DNA of 64,000 bases, taken from assembly GCA_002305165.1 (NCBI GenBank), contig DBQI01000025.1:88958-152957 (forward strand), in the 5' to 3' direction. The stretch comes from Armatimonadetes bacterium UBA1398. Lineage in GTDB: Bacteria > Armatimonadota > Zipacnadia > UBA1398. The notes beneath the pieces were generated by a model. The model was given only the letters and a program-made list of their open reading frames with translations. It did no database searches and was not told where the DNA came from. Position numbers and translations under genes: made by a program. Of the stretch, positions 18,404-27,155 are shown piece by piece (the first letter of the stretch is position 1; each line of letters opens with the position of its first letter).

Positions 18404-18574
18404 GGCCAAGGCCTCCAGGACAGTTCTCTGATACGGCACGCGCCCCTATTCGGGGTTCGCCGGGCCGCGCCTGCAGAGCGTGCGTGGCCTCAGTGGTGGT
18501 TGCGGCACGCCGAGGGGTAGGGATAGGATGGCTTGGGGGCTGCACGGGCTAGCCATCGCGTCAGGAGTGCCACG

Positions 18575-19012
18575 TTGAGCGTGTCTGGCACAGCGAACGA
18601 AAGGAAGCGCAAGCAACCCGATAAGGGTAAGCCCCTGGGCAGTTGGGCCTTGTGGCTGCTTCCGCTCGGCTGGATGGCCCTCATCTTCGCGGCCTCTCAC
18701 ACGCCAGCCTCCGATATCCCCTCCCTGTGGTTCTGGACGCTCCCCGAGTCGGACAAGATCGCCCACTCCATCCTCTACTTCATCCTCTGCCTGACCTTAT
18801 ACGTCCCGCTGAGCCGCCGCGGCCTGCGCGCTCGCCCGGGCGCCGCAGCGTGGGTGGCGGCCGGCCTAGCGGTTCTATACGGCGTGTCAGACGAGCTACA
18901 CCAGTACGCGGTGCCAGGGCGCACGCCCTCCCTGGGAGACCTCGGCGCCGACTTCGTGGGGGCCTCGCTGGCGGCTCTCCTGGCCCAGGCCCTGCCCGGC
19001 CGCCGACGCTGA
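18575..19012 (+). CDS. VanZ-like family membrane protein
   Basis: Small integral membrane protein (145 residues) of the VanZ-like family, whose biochemical role is unclear; the namesake contributes to teicoplanin resistance. Visible: LPLGWMALIFAASHTP (helix 1), DKIAHSILYFILCLTLYVPL (helix 2 with the conserved Asp-Lys-x-x-His), GLAVLYGVSDELHQYAVPGRTPSLGDLGADFVGA (the family's SDE-HQ-PGR signature) and a last hydrophobic segment. Start chosen as the TTG at 18575, which follows AGGAG by 7 bases; an ATG at 18533 and a GTG at 18581 are also in frame. It is divergent from the glycosidase-like gene and 94 bases before the alpha-mannosidase gene. Confidence 0.8.
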   Translation: MSVSGTANERKRKQPDKGKPLGSWALWLLPLGWMALIFAASHTPASDIPSLWFWTLPESDKIAHSILYFILCLTLYVPLSRRGLRARPGAAAWVAAGLAVLYGVSDELHQYAVPGRTPSLGDLGADFVGASLAALLAQALPGRRR

Positions 19013-19106
19013 CCCGGCCACACGACGCAGGAACGGGCTTTCGTCTGACGTATCTTCCCCCCTACGGCCCTGTTGCCGCACCACCACACGACGAGGATGC
19101 TGCCCC

Positions 19107-22100
19107 ATGCCGTACTACCGCAGGCAGAAACGCCACACCCTTCGCGAGGTCGAGCGCCGCCTCCGGGACGCGATGTACTCTCCGGTAGGCGAGTTGACCG
19201 TCGAGGCGTGGGTCACCCAGGAGCCGGTTCCCTTCGAGGAGCGGCAATCCGGCAAGCACCTGGAGCTGAAGCCGGGTGACAAGTGGGGCGGTCTCTTCGA
19301 CTGCGCCTGGTTCCGCTTCACCGGCGCCGTGCCCCCGGAGACTGCTGGCAGGGAGGTCGTGCTGCTCCTCGACGTCAATGGTGAGATGCTCGTCGTCGAC
19401 CCCCAGGGGAACCCGTGGCAGGGCCTCACCAGCGTCACCTCGGGCTATGACTACAGTCTCGGGGCTCCGGGCAAGCGTGTCCTGGACCTGGTGGGTCCCA
19501 TCGCCTCCGGTGATGTCATTGAAGTCTGGGCCGATGCCGGCTGCAATGACCTCTTCGGGGTGCTTCAGGAGGACGGCCGGGTCAAGGAGGCCGCGGTTGC
19601 CGTGCGCAACACGGAGATTCGGGCCCTCCACTACGACTTCGAGGTGCTCCGCGAGTTGATGGAGCAGCTTCCCGAGGATTCGCCCAGATGGCATCAGATC
19701 TGGTCGGCGCTGGACCAAGTGGTACTTATGGCGGCGGAGCCGACGGAGGAGATAGCGGCTGAGGCTCGGCGGGTGCTCGCGCCGCTGCTGGCGGCCAAGG
19801 GTGGCGATCCTTCGCTCACCATCAGCGCTATCGGTCACGCGCACATGGATCTGGCCTGGCTGTGGCCGATTCGTGAGACGATCCGAAAGGGCGCCCGCAC
19901 CTTCACTACGGCGCTGCGGATGATGGAGCGGTACCCCGACTACGTCTTCGGCGCGAGCCAACCCCAGCTCTATCAGTGGATGAAGGACTACTATCCGAGC
20001 CTCTACGACGAGGTGAAGGCGCGCTACGCCGAGGGCCGGTGGGAGGTCCAGGGCGCCATGTGGGTGGAGTCGGACACCAACGTGCCGAGCGGCGAGTCGC
20101 TGGTGCGCCAACTGCTCTACGGCAAGCGGTTCTACCGGGACGAGTTCGGCAAGGAGGTCACAAACCTGTGGCTGCCCGACGTCTTCGGGTACTCTGCCGC
20201 GCTGCCGCAGATCCTCCGTAAGGCGGGCGTCGAAACCTTCATGACTCAGAAACTGTCGTGGAGCATCGTCAACGACTTCCCGCACCACACATTCTGGTGG
20301 GAGGGCATCGACGGCAGCCGAGTGCTCGCCCATATGCTGCCCGAGGACACCTACAACAGCTCCGCGGCGCCGAGGGCGCTGACGAAGGCGGCGAAGCAGT
20401 ACAAGGACAAGGACGTCTCGGCCAACTGCCTGCTGCTCTTCGGCATCGGCGACGGCGGCGGCGGGCCAGGGATGGAGCATCTGGAGCGGTTGGCTCGCGA
20501 GAAGGACCTGGACGGCCTGCCGCCCGTGGTACAGGAGACCGCGGAGCGGTTCTTCAATCGGATCCGCGACGGGCAGAGCTACCGGCGCTGGGTAGGCGAG
20601 CTCTACCTCGAGCGTCACCAAGGCACCTACACGACCCAGGCGCGGAACAAGCGGTACAACCGCAAGCTGGAGCTAGCCTTGCGCGATGCCGAGATGCTCC
20701 AGGCACTGGCGGCCTGGCTCGGCGATCTGGAGTACCCCGTCGCGGAGTTCGAGGAGATCTGGCGCGAGGTGCTCCTCTACCAGTTCCACGACATCCTCCC
20801 CGGCTCGTCCATCACCCGGGTATACGAGGAGTCGCTGGAGCGCTACGCAGTTCTCCTGGATCGGGTGAACGCGCTCGCCAGCCAGGCTCAAGCGGTCCTG
20901 CTGGGTTATCTCAGTCCCGGCGACGCCGAGGATCCCGTCGTCGTCATCAACACTCTGTCATGGCCCAGGGCCGAGTGGGTGCGGTCCGGTGAGCGGTGGA
21001 TGAAGGCCGAGGTGCCGCCCATGGGCTTCGCCGTGGTGGACCGCGCCGCGGCGTCGTGGACGGGTTCGAGCCCCAAGGTGGAGCCCCGTCTCCTCGACAA
21101 TGGCCTGCTCCGCGTCGAGTTGGCTGCGGACGGCTCGATCGCGTCCATCGTAGACAAACGTCACAACCGCCAAGTGCTCCAGCCGGGCGAGGCGGGGAAC
21201 GCCCTGGCGGTCTACTTCGACCCGGGCGACGCCTGGGACTTCGCGATGGATTACGACGAGCGGGAGCCCGAGCGCTTCGTGCTCGTCTCCGCCGAGCCCT
21301 TCGAGGACGGACCCGTGGCGGGTATCCGGCAGGTCTACCACTACGAGCAGGACGGCAGAGTGTCGGTGCTTACCCAGGAGATCCGGCTCACGGCGGGGAG
21401 CCCTCGCCTGGACTTCGTGACCCATGTCGACTGGAAGGCGTCCGCGAGGATGCTCCGCACGAGCTTTCCTGTGGATGTGCACGCCAATGAGGCGACGTGC
21501 GAGGTCCAGTTCGGGTGGATCAAGCGGCCTACCCACGAGAACACGACCTGGGACCTGGCGCGGTACGAGGTGTGCGCCCAGCGCTGGGTGGACCTCTCCG
21601 AGCGCGGCTACGGTGTCGCGCTTCTCAACGACTGCAAGTACGGCCATCAGCTACGGGGCAGCGTGCTGGACCTGAACCTGCTGCGTTCCCCCCACTCCCC
21701 GGACCCTGTCGCGGATCGGGCGGAGCATGAGTTCACGTACTCGCTCTACCCCCACGCCGGCGACCACATCGCGGGCGGAGTGCTGCGCGCGGCGGCGGCG
21801 CTGAACACGCCACTGAGGGTCGCGGAGCTCGTCGGAGCGGGGGCCGCGCCGCTCCCCCAGGGCTCCATCGTCTCCATTGACGTGCCGAACGTGGTCATCG
21901 AGGCTATGAAGCGCGCGGAGGACGGCCCGGGGCTTCTCATCAGGATGTACGAAACGGACGGCGCCCGCGCTCAGGCGAGGGTGAGGGTGGCAGTGGACTT
22001 CGCGGCGGCGGCGCTGGTGGATCTCATGGAGGAGAACCCCGTGCCATTGACTATGGTCGACGGCACGGTGACGGTTTCCTTCGGGCCCCATGAGATTCAG

Positions 22101-22127
22101 ACGCTGCGCCTATGTCCGGGCGTCTGA
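19107..22127 (+). CDS. Alpha-mannosidase, GH38
   Basis: Retaining alpha-mannosidase of the bacterial GH38 type, 1006 residues, without a signal peptide and so probably cytoplasmic. After an N-terminal beta domain, the catalytic barrel begins near residue 240 with the zinc-binding HAHMDLAWLWPIRET. The nucleophile Asp is in LWLPDVFGYSAALPQ near residue 355, and a further zinc-site His is in LYQFHDILPGSSI. The C-terminal half is the usual GH38 beta-sandwich region (LDNGLLRVELAADGSIASIVDKRHNRQVL). It likely trims mannosides imported by the cell. The stop is followed by a strong hairpin, so it seems monocistronic or the end of a short unit. Confidence 0.93.
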   Translation: MPYYRRQKRHTLREVERRLRDAMYSPVGELTVEAWVTQEPVPFEERQSGKHLELKPGDKWGGLFDCAWFRFTGAVPPETAGREVVLLLDVNGEMLVVDPQGNPWQGLTSVTSGYDYSLGAPGKRVLDLVGPIASGDVIEVWADAGCNDLFGVLQEDGRVKEAAVAVRNTEIRALHYDFEVLRELMEQLPEDSPRWHQIWSALDQVVLMAAEPTEEIAAEARRVLAPLLAAKGGDPSLTISAIGHAHMDLAWLWPIRETIRKGARTFTTALRMMERYPDYVFGASQPQLYQWMKDYYPSLYDEVKARYAEGRWEVQGAMWVESDTNVPSGESLVRQLLYGKRFYRDEFGKEVTNLWLPDVFGYSAALPQILRKAGVETFMTQKLSWSIVNDFPHHTFWWEGIDGSRVLAHMLPEDTYNSSAAPRALTKAAKQYKDKDVSANCLLLFGIGDGGGGPGMEHLERLAREKDLDGLPPVVQETAERFFNRIRDGQSYRRWVGELYLERHQGTYTTQARNKRYNRKLELALRDAEMLQALAAWLGDLEYPVAEFEEIWREVLLYQFHDILPGSSITRVYEESLERYAVLLDRVNALASQAQAVLLGYLSPGDAEDPVVVINTLSWPRAEWVRSGERWMKAEVPPMGFAVVDRAAASWTGSSPKVEPRLLDNGLLRVELAADGSIASIVDKRHNRQVLQPGEAGNALAVYFDPGDAWDFAMDYDEREPERFVLVSAEPFEDGPVAGIRQVYHYEQDGRVSVLTQEIRLTAGSPRLDFVTHVDWKASARMLRTSFPVDVHANEATCEVQFGWIKRPTHENTTWDLARYEVCAQRWVDLSERGYGVALLNDCKYGHQLRGSVLDLNLLRSPHSPDPVADRAEHEFTYSLYPHAGDHIAGGVLRAAAALNTPLRVAELVGAGAAPLPQGSIVSIDVPNVVIEAMKRAEDGPGLLIRMYETDGARAQARVRVAVDFAAAALVDLMEENPVPLTMVDGTVTVSFGPHEIQTLRLCPGV

Positions 22128-22142
22128 CGAGCTAGCGGTTGC

Positions 22143-22181
22143 GCCAGGAGCGAGTCGGCTCGAAGCCGAGGAGCTCCTGGC
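22143..22181. terminator. Nested hairpin between convergent genes
   Basis: Outer stem GCCAGGAGC (22143-22151) pairs with GCTCCTGGC (22173-22181). After a 3x3 internal loop, TCGGCT (22155-22160) pairs with AGCCGA (22164-22169) around a CGA loop. That gives fifteen base pairs in the gap between the alpha-mannosidase and the convergent NUDIX gene. There is no T tract; it probably serves as a bidirectional terminator. Confidence 0.6.
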
Positions 22182-22241
22182 ATGGCCGCAGGGCCCAGAG
22201 GGTGGGAAGTGGGTTCGCTTCGAGGGATCCGCTTTCACGGA

Positions 22242-22829
22242 CTACGTTTCCGGCCCCGCCAGCGACGAGAACCCTCGCACCGAGTCCTTCTTCACACGCA
22301 ATCGCCGCTCCGCACACCGCAGGGCGGCGAGGATCCTGACATCGACCATCTCGCCCTGAGCCATTCGGTCCATTACGAAGTCCTCGAGCCCATCGAGGGG
22401 CACCCAGTGGGTCTCGATGGGGAAGATCTCGTCCCCCGTTACTCCCTCGACGGGCTCGAGATCCATCAACAGGTAGAAGTCGAGGAGCGTGGAGGCGGCT
22501 CCCTGAGAAGCGGGTGCACGCATGAGATGCTCGACGCGATGGGCCGTGAACCCGCACTCCTCCTCAAGTTCACGGATGGCCGTGCGCTCCATCGGCTCGG
22601 GAGTGTCGCACAACCCTGCGGGAAGCTCCCACACCTCGGACTGCACGGGCGCCCGGTACTGCCTCACCAAGGGCACGCGGCCCTGGGCGTCGATCGCGAA
22701 CATGAGGACGACGCCCTGTACACCGACGCGCTCGGCGTACTCCCAGACGCCGCCGGGCACCGTTCGACGCACGAGACGGAGGAAGCGGCCCTCGCAGAGG
22801 ACCTCAGGAGGACCCAGGGGCTGGGACAT
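22242..22829 (-). CDS. NUDIX hydrolase, ADP-ribose pyrophosphatase-like
   Basis: Hydrolyses a nucleoside diphosphate linked to another group, most likely ADP-ribose or an ADP/NDP-sugar. The 195-residue protein has a perfect Nudix box (GLCDTPEPMERTAIRELEEE followed by CGF), preceded by VPLVRQYRAPVQSEVWELPA, which is the pattern of ADP-ribose pyrophosphatases. Two in-frame ATGs lie close together; the one at 22829 is preferred because AAGG sits 9 bases upstream, whereas AAGG directly abuts the ATG at 22838. It is divergent from the URO-D family gene. Confidence 0.88.
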   Translation of the reverse strand: MSQPLGPPEVLCEGRFLRLVRRTVPGGVWEYAERVGVQGVVLMFAIDAQGRVPLVRQYRAPVQSEVWELPAGLCDTPEPMERTAIRELEEECGFTAHRVEHLMRAPASQGAASTLLDFYLLMDLEPVEGVTGDEIFPIETHWVPLDGLEDFVMDRMAQGEMVDVRILAALRCAERRLRVKKDSVRGFSSLAGPET

Positions 22830-22942
22830 GTATTTCATCCTTTCGGAGCATCATCTTCCGCTGCCGAACGTCAGAACCTCCGGCGCCGCTCTGCAGGCGG
22901 TTTGGAGGGGCTGAGCGAAACATGTGTGAGGGAGTGAAGCCC

Positions 22943-23872
22943 ATGACCAAGCGAGAACGCGTGATGGCGGCCTTGGCCGGCGCAGATACCGACCGGGTGC
23001 CCTTCAGCTTCTGGTACCACTTCCCGGGCGGCGACCGAGCGGATGAGGCCTTCGTACGGAACGAGGTCGAGTTCGCCCAGCGCTATGACATGGATCTCCT
23101 GAAGGTGATGCACGACGCGCCCTACGACCTGCCAGGCGGGGCTCTGACCGTGGAGAGCGCTCAGGCCTTCGCCGAGCTCCCCGTGATCGATCCCACGGCC
23201 GGCAACTTCGGGAAGCACCTGGAGGCCCTCAAGGCCATCCGGGAGCGGCTGCCCGATGACCGGCCCATGGTCGACACCCTCTTCGACCCCTTCGCCTACG
23301 GCGACAAGATCGTTGGCCGCAAGCTCGTCGAGCTGCTCCGCACCCATCCCGAGGAAACCAAGGCGGGGCTAGAGTCGGTCACGCAGTCGCTGATCCGCTG
23401 GGCCGATTGCTGCCTGGACGTCGTTGATGGGCTGTTCCTGGCGTGCGGCGCCGCGAGCGCCGACGTTCTGGACGCCGAGACCTATGAGGAGTTCATCCTG
23501 CCTCTGGATATACGCATCATGGAGGCAGCGGCACCTAAAGGCACGGTGAACTCTCTGCATGTGCATGGCAAGGGACATCTCCACTTCGACCTCCTCGCCC
23601 GATGCCCCGTCCATCTGGTGAACTGGAGCGACCGGACGACCGATGTATCCTTGGCGGATGGCCGCGCCGCCCTGCCTCATACTTGCCTGGCGGGTGGCAT
23701 CGACGAGGTCACTGCGGGAGACGTGGCCCCCGAGGAGATCGCGGAACAGGTGCGGGACGCTGTCGCTCAGCTCGACGGCAGAGGTATGCTGGTTGCCTGC
23801 GGGTGCGCGGTTCCCACAGACACGCCGGCGGAGAACCTCCTGATCGTCAAGGCCACCCTCGAGTCCCTGTGA
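22943..23872 (+). CDS. Uroporphyrinogen decarboxylase (URO-D) family protein
   Basis: TIM-barrel protein of the URO-D/MtaA/CmuA superfamily, 309 residues. It shows the family start (TKRERVMAALAGADTDRVPF), YDMDLLKV, PKGTVNSLHVHGKGHLHFDLL, VHLVNWSDRTTD and the C-terminal GGIDE...VACGCAVPTDTPAENL. These are features of the methyltransferase-like and uncharacterised members common in environmental bacteria, rather than of HemE: the HemE N-terminal PVWxMRQAGR-type signature is missing. A role in haem synthesis is therefore unlikely. A cobamide- or methyl-transfer reaction is possible but unproven. ATG at 22943 follows GAGGGAG; an ATG at 22922 is also in frame. Confidence 0.82.
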   Translation: MTKRERVMAALAGADTDRVPFSFWYHFPGGDRADEAFVRNEVEFAQRYDMDLLKVMHDAPYDLPGGALTVESAQAFAELPVIDPTAGNFGKHLEALKAIRERLPDDRPMVDTLFDPFAYGDKIVGRKLVELLRTHPEETKAGLESVTQSLIRWADCCLDVVDGLFLACGAASADVLDAETYEEFILPLDIRIMEAAAPKGTVNSLHVHGKGHLHFDLLARCPVHLVNWSDRTTDVSLADGRAALPHTCLAGGIDEVTAGDVAPEEIAEQVRDAVAQLDGRGMLVACGCAVPTDTPAENLLIVKATLESL

Positions 23873-23900
23873 TGGGGGCCGGAAAGGACGCTATCACCAG

Positions 23901-24896
23901 ATGAACAGAACTGAGGGTATCGCCGTGCTGCTCGCGGCCGCTGCCGCGATCGGCCTTCTATGGTGCGCAGGATGCGCGGGAGGCGACTCCGGGCTGAGCC
24001 TCGACACGGTCATCGGCCAGGTCAACGGTGGCATCACCGGCAGCACGCAGGACATAATCCTGTACATCTCCGTGCGCACGGGCACCGGCGAGGTGTGGGC
24101 CGTGAACGCCTCGGGGCTGGAGGAGCCGTTCCGGCTGACCGCATCGGGCGCCCAGGCTCAGACGCCGGCATGGTCGCCCGATGGGCGGCAGTTCGTCTTC
24201 TCCCTGAGCTACATCACTACCGCGCCACTCTACCGGGTCCGGGTTGACAACCAGACCCTGACCGACTCCGAGGGCAAGGCAGTGTACTTCCGGGAGTTCG
24301 ACAGCAGCGAGGGGTCGAACTTCAGCCCGAGTTGGTCCGTGAATGACCGCATCGCCTTCCACACCGACCGGGATGACGGCGAGTTCGAGATCTACACCTG
24401 CGATCTGAATGGCAACGACCTGATCCGCCTCACGGACAACGAGTGGTCAGATAACTCACCGCGGTGGTCTCCCGACGGCACCAAGATCGTCTTCAGCTCG
24501 AACCGCGACGATGACACGCCGGATGTCTACATCATGAATGAGGATGGCGGCAACGTCCGCCAGATCACCGACTCGGCCGAAGGCTGGGCCTCCCTGGCGC
24601 CGGAGATCAGCCCCGACGGCACCCAGATCGTCTACGTCCTTCAGGATCCCGAAGGCGATCGCGACATCTACGTGATGGATACCAACGGCGGCAGCCAGCG
24701 GCGGCTCACCGATGATGGCTGGGGCCACCATCACCCCACCTGGTCGCCCGATGGCACGATGATCGCCTATGAGCGGTTCGCGAAGGAGCCCGTGCCTGAC
24801 GTCTGGGTCATGAACGCCGATGGCACGGACAAGCGCCAGCTCACCCATCACAACGACTACGAGGCCCAGCCCGCTTGGTCGCCGATGACCCTGTAG
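23901..24896 (+). CDS. PD40/TolB-like beta-propeller lipoprotein
   Basis: Predicted lipoprotein of 331 residues: a hydrophobic N terminus (GIAVLLAAAAAIGLLWCAGC) ends in a slightly atypical lipobox, with Cys at -3 and AGC at the cleavage point. About six WD40-like PD40 repeats follow, each with a W-S-P-D-G type core: TPAWSPDGRQFVF, SPRWSPDGTKIVF, APEISPDGTQIVY, HPTWSPDGTMIAY and a last QPAWSPM. This matches the TolB C-terminal propeller fold without the TolB N-terminal domain. It probably acts as an envelope binding or scaffold protein; no partner genes (tolA, pal) are nearby. A perfect 16-bp hairpin follows the stop. Confidence 0.83.
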   Translation: MNRTEGIAVLLAAAAAIGLLWCAGCAGGDSGLSLDTVIGQVNGGITGSTQDIILYISVRTGTGEVWAVNASGLEEPFRLTASGAQAQTPAWSPDGRQFVFSLSYITTAPLYRVRVDNQTLTDSEGKAVYFREFDSSEGSNFSPSWSVNDRIAFHTDRDDGEFEIYTCDLNGNDLIRLTDNEWSDNSPRWSPDGTKIVFSSNRDDDTPDVYIMNEDGGNVRQITDSAEGWASLAPEISPDGTQIVYVLQDPEGDRDIYVMDTNGGSQRRLTDDGWGHHHPTWSPDGTMIAYERFAKEPVPDVWVMNADGTDKRQLTHHNDYEAQPAWSPMTL

Positions 24897-24919
24897 CGGC
24901 CTCGGCCACGGCGGTAGCT

Positions 24920-24959
24920 AAGACAAGCGGCGGGGCCCGTGGACCCCGCCGCTTGTCTT
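24920..24959 (+). terminator. Perfect 16-bp hairpin between the PD40 gene and nth
   Basis: AAGACAAGCGGCGGGG (24920-24935) and CCCCGCCGCTTGTCTT (24944-24959) are exact reverse complements around an 8-base loop. It lies 23 bases after the PD40 gene stop and ends 16 bases before the nth start. It most likely ends the upstream transcript; because it is so close to the nth start it may also sit in the nth leader. Confidence 0.75.
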
Positions 24960-24975
24960 CTGTCTGGAGGATGCC

Positions 24976-25623
24976 TTGGACAGCCTGGAGCAACGCAAGA
25001 AGCGAGCCCGAAGTGTGCTGACAACCCTGATGAAGCGGACCCCAGATGCCCGCACGGCCCTGCGCCACCGGGATGCCTTCGAGCTGCTCATCGCCACCAT
25101 CCTGTCGGCCCAGTGCACCGACAAGAAGGTGAATGAGGTCACGGAGGGGCTGTTCGAACGCTACCCGGGACCGGCGGAACTCGCGTCGGCGGATCCCGAG
25201 GAACTCCAGGCGATCCTCAGACCGACGGGGTTCTTCCGACAGAAGTCGAAGAGTGTTCAGGCGACCAGTATCGCCCTCCTGGAACGCTTCGGGGGCCAGG
25301 TGCCCGATACGATGGAGGCCCTTACGAGCCTGCCCGGCGTGGCGCGGAAGACGGCGAATGTGGTGCTCGGCCAGTGGTTCGGCAAGCCCGAGGGCGTAGT
25401 TGTCGACACCCATGTCCGGCGGCTCAGCCAGCGCTTGGGCTTCACGGAGCACGACGAACCCGAGAAGATCGAGGCGGACTTGATGTCCCTCTTCCCGAAG
25501 TCGAAGTGGATCCCCCTCGGCAGCGTGCTCATCCTCCACGGTCGGGAGATCTGCGCCGCCCGCAAGCCTGCCTGCGGCGAGTGCCCCGTGGCCGACCGTT
25601 GTCTCCGCATGGGGGTTAGCTGA
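24976..25623 (+). CDS. nth: Endonuclease III
   Basis: Base-excision-repair glycosylase/AP lyase for oxidised pyrimidines, 215 residues (E. coli 211). It contains LIATILSAQCTDKKVN, the helix-hairpin-helix LPGVARKTANVVL with the catalytic Lys, the catalytic Asp in VVVDTHVRRLSQRLG, and the [4Fe-4S] cluster cysteines in the expected C-x6-C-x2-C-x5-C spacing (ICAARKPACGECPVADRC). The start is a TTG preceded by GGAGG at 5 bases; the nearby ATG at 24971 is out of frame. It directly follows a strong hairpin, so it is likely transcribed separately or under attenuation. Confidence 0.95.
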   Translation: MDSLEQRKKRARSVLTTLMKRTPDARTALRHRDAFELLIATILSAQCTDKKVNEVTEGLFERYPGPAELASADPEELQAILRPTGFFRQKSKSVQATSIALLERFGGQVPDTMEALTSLPGVARKTANVVLGQWFGKPEGVVVDTHVRRLSQRLGFTEHDEPEKIEADLMSLFPKSKWIPLGSVLILHGREICAARKPACGECPVADRCLRMGVS

Positions 25624-25766
25624 GCGGAGGGCCGAGGGGTCCCAACGTCAGCGCGGGGGACTTGGTTCAAGGTTCGCCTTGACATTATATGTCTCGCTGT
25701 GACAAACTGGCGCTCATCGGCGTTCCCGGCTCCGGGAGCGGCAACTCCGGTCGGAGGTGCACGCGG

Positions 25767-26624
25767 ATGAAGGTGCGCGCCATGCTCGTCACGTTCACGG
25801 TGATGCTACTGGTGGGGGGCCAACTGGCGGCCCTGGCGGAGGGGCCCGAGGCGAGGCTCCCCGAGCACGAGTCCGATGCGCTGCTGCTCGCGATGCCAGC
25901 GGGCAACCTGCCCACGCCCCCGGCCCTTCGGACCGGCGCGGCTCCCGATGTCTCCAGCGAGCATTGGACCGTCCCCACTCCCTCTGACGCCATGTCCGCG
26001 GGGCTCCTCGGCCTGCGCGATGACGGGCGTTTCCATGCGGGCTCCTTCGTGACCCGCCAGGAGCTATCCGCCGCCGCCACGCGGTTGCTCGTGAAGGCTA
26101 GGGCCGAGTGGCCCAAGCGGGCGCGCACGCCCAACGCCGCGGCACGGGCGGCCTTCTCGGGCGCGGGTCCCGCCGGTGACCTGGCGAGCCGCGCCGACCT
26201 CGCTCGGGTGCTCGCCGGGGTGCTCTGCAACTTCGAGCCCGCCGCCACTCGCCTGGCCGACGCCATGGATGCGGGCACCGAGATCTTCTTCGATGTGCCG
26301 GAGGGCGATCCGAGGTTCGCCGCCATCGTCGCCATCCGGGACCTCGGGCTGGTGCGGGGCTACCACGATGGTGGGTACCATCCCGCCGAGCCCGTGCTCC
26401 GCATGGAACTGGCGGAGTCCCTGGTCTGGGCCTGGCGCTATCTGGCGTCCCTCCCCGACCCCGCTCCGAGCATGGTCGGCGGCAGTGCCAGGCCCCCCGC
26501 CCCGCCTGCGGAGATGGTGCCCCAGCCGCCAGTCAAGCAGGGCGAGCACTGGACGACCGACCCCGCCGAGGGCCCGGATCCCATGCCAGGGGGCAATACG
26601 GTCCGGCCTGCCGATGGCCTGTAG
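25767..26624 (+). CDS. Secreted S-layer-homology (SLH)-type protein
   Basis: Exported 285-residue protein with a signal peptide (MKVRAMLVTFTVMLLVGGQLAALA); the ATG at 25767 follows GGAGG by 9 bases. The region at about 175-225 has the SLH pattern: FFDVPEGDPRFAAIVAIRDLGLVRGYHDGGYHPAEPVLRMELAESLVWAW. Weaker SLH-like features appear earlier (HWTVPTPSDAMSAGLLGLRDDGRFHAGSFVTRQELSAAATRLL; SRADLARVLAGVL), so two or three degenerate SLH repeats may be present. The C-terminal 60 residues are Pro/Gly-rich and probably disordered. SLH domains anchor proteins to cell-wall polymer or outer-envelope layers; the specific role is unknown. Confidence 0.75.
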   Translation: MKVRAMLVTFTVMLLVGGQLAALAEGPEARLPEHESDALLLAMPAGNLPTPPALRTGAAPDVSSEHWTVPTPSDAMSAGLLGLRDDGRFHAGSFVTRQELSAAATRLLVKARAEWPKRARTPNAAARAAFSGAGPAGDLASRADLARVLAGVLCNFEPAATRLADAMDAGTEIFFDVPEGDPRFAAIVAIRDLGLVRGYHDGGYHPAEPVLRMELAESLVWAWRYLASLPDPAPSMVGGSARPPAPPAEMVPQPPVKQGEHWTTDPAEGPDPMPGGNTVRPADGL

Positions 26625-26725
26625 AGCGCTTCTCAGAAGGGTTCTCGGGGGAAAGAGCGGGGAGTTCCCAGGAGGCTCGGCGGAAGGGGATAATGCGTGT
26701 CAGTGAGGGGGCACCGGGAACTGCT

Positions 26726-27016
26726 CTACGACCCGCCGTCGGCTGACAGGAACGGGTCATCCCAGCTCTCGTCGAACACATCGCAGCCGCACAGCAGCTC
26801 CGCCTGCTCGATGGGCGTCAGGTCTGGCGTGATCTCCGACTCGCCGGGGTCGCCTACCGAGGTGTGGGACCAGATGAAGAGTAGGGGCCTGCCATCGCCT
26901 ACTACCTGGCCGTGGAGGTCAGCGAGGACTACCCAGCCCACCTGCGCATTGCCGGTAGCGTCCTGATAGCGCACCAAGTCACCGCGCTTCAGTTGCTTCG
27001 CCTCTTGCATCGTCAT
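26726..27016 (-). CDS. Hypothetical small protein
   Basis: A 96-residue protein I do not recognise. The ATG at 27016 follows AGGGGGG with a 7-base spacer; the frame is open further upstream but with low-complexity Gly-rich content. The N-terminal half (LKRGDLVRYQDATGNAQVGWVVLADLHGQVVGDGRPLLFIW) looks like a small SH3-like beta barrel. The C-terminal half is acidic (ITPDLTPIEQAELLCGCDVFDESWDD). It has no signal peptide or membrane segment. It is convergent with the SLH gene (101 bases apart, no clear hairpin) and upstream of, but 139 bases from, the recD end. Confidence 0.55.
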   Translation of the reverse strand: MTMQEAKQLKRGDLVRYQDATGNAQVGWVVLADLHGQVVGDGRPLLFIWSHTSVGDPGESEITPDLTPIEQAELLCGCDVFDESWDDPFLSADGGS

Positions 27017-27155
27017 TTGGGCACCCCCCTGGCCTCGTCCCCCGGGCGCTCCGGCGACCCTCACGCCGCCGCTCGCCCCGCTAACACCGGCCACTCACAG
27101 ACGTCGTCAGTCTACCACACCCGCCGAGCACGGCCGCTTCGATTCGCGCGACTCA

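Noticed and set aside
22943..23872. Annotation as HemE (haem biosynthesis)
   Set aside because: The HemE N-terminal signature is missing and no haem genes are nearby; only superfamily membership is supported.
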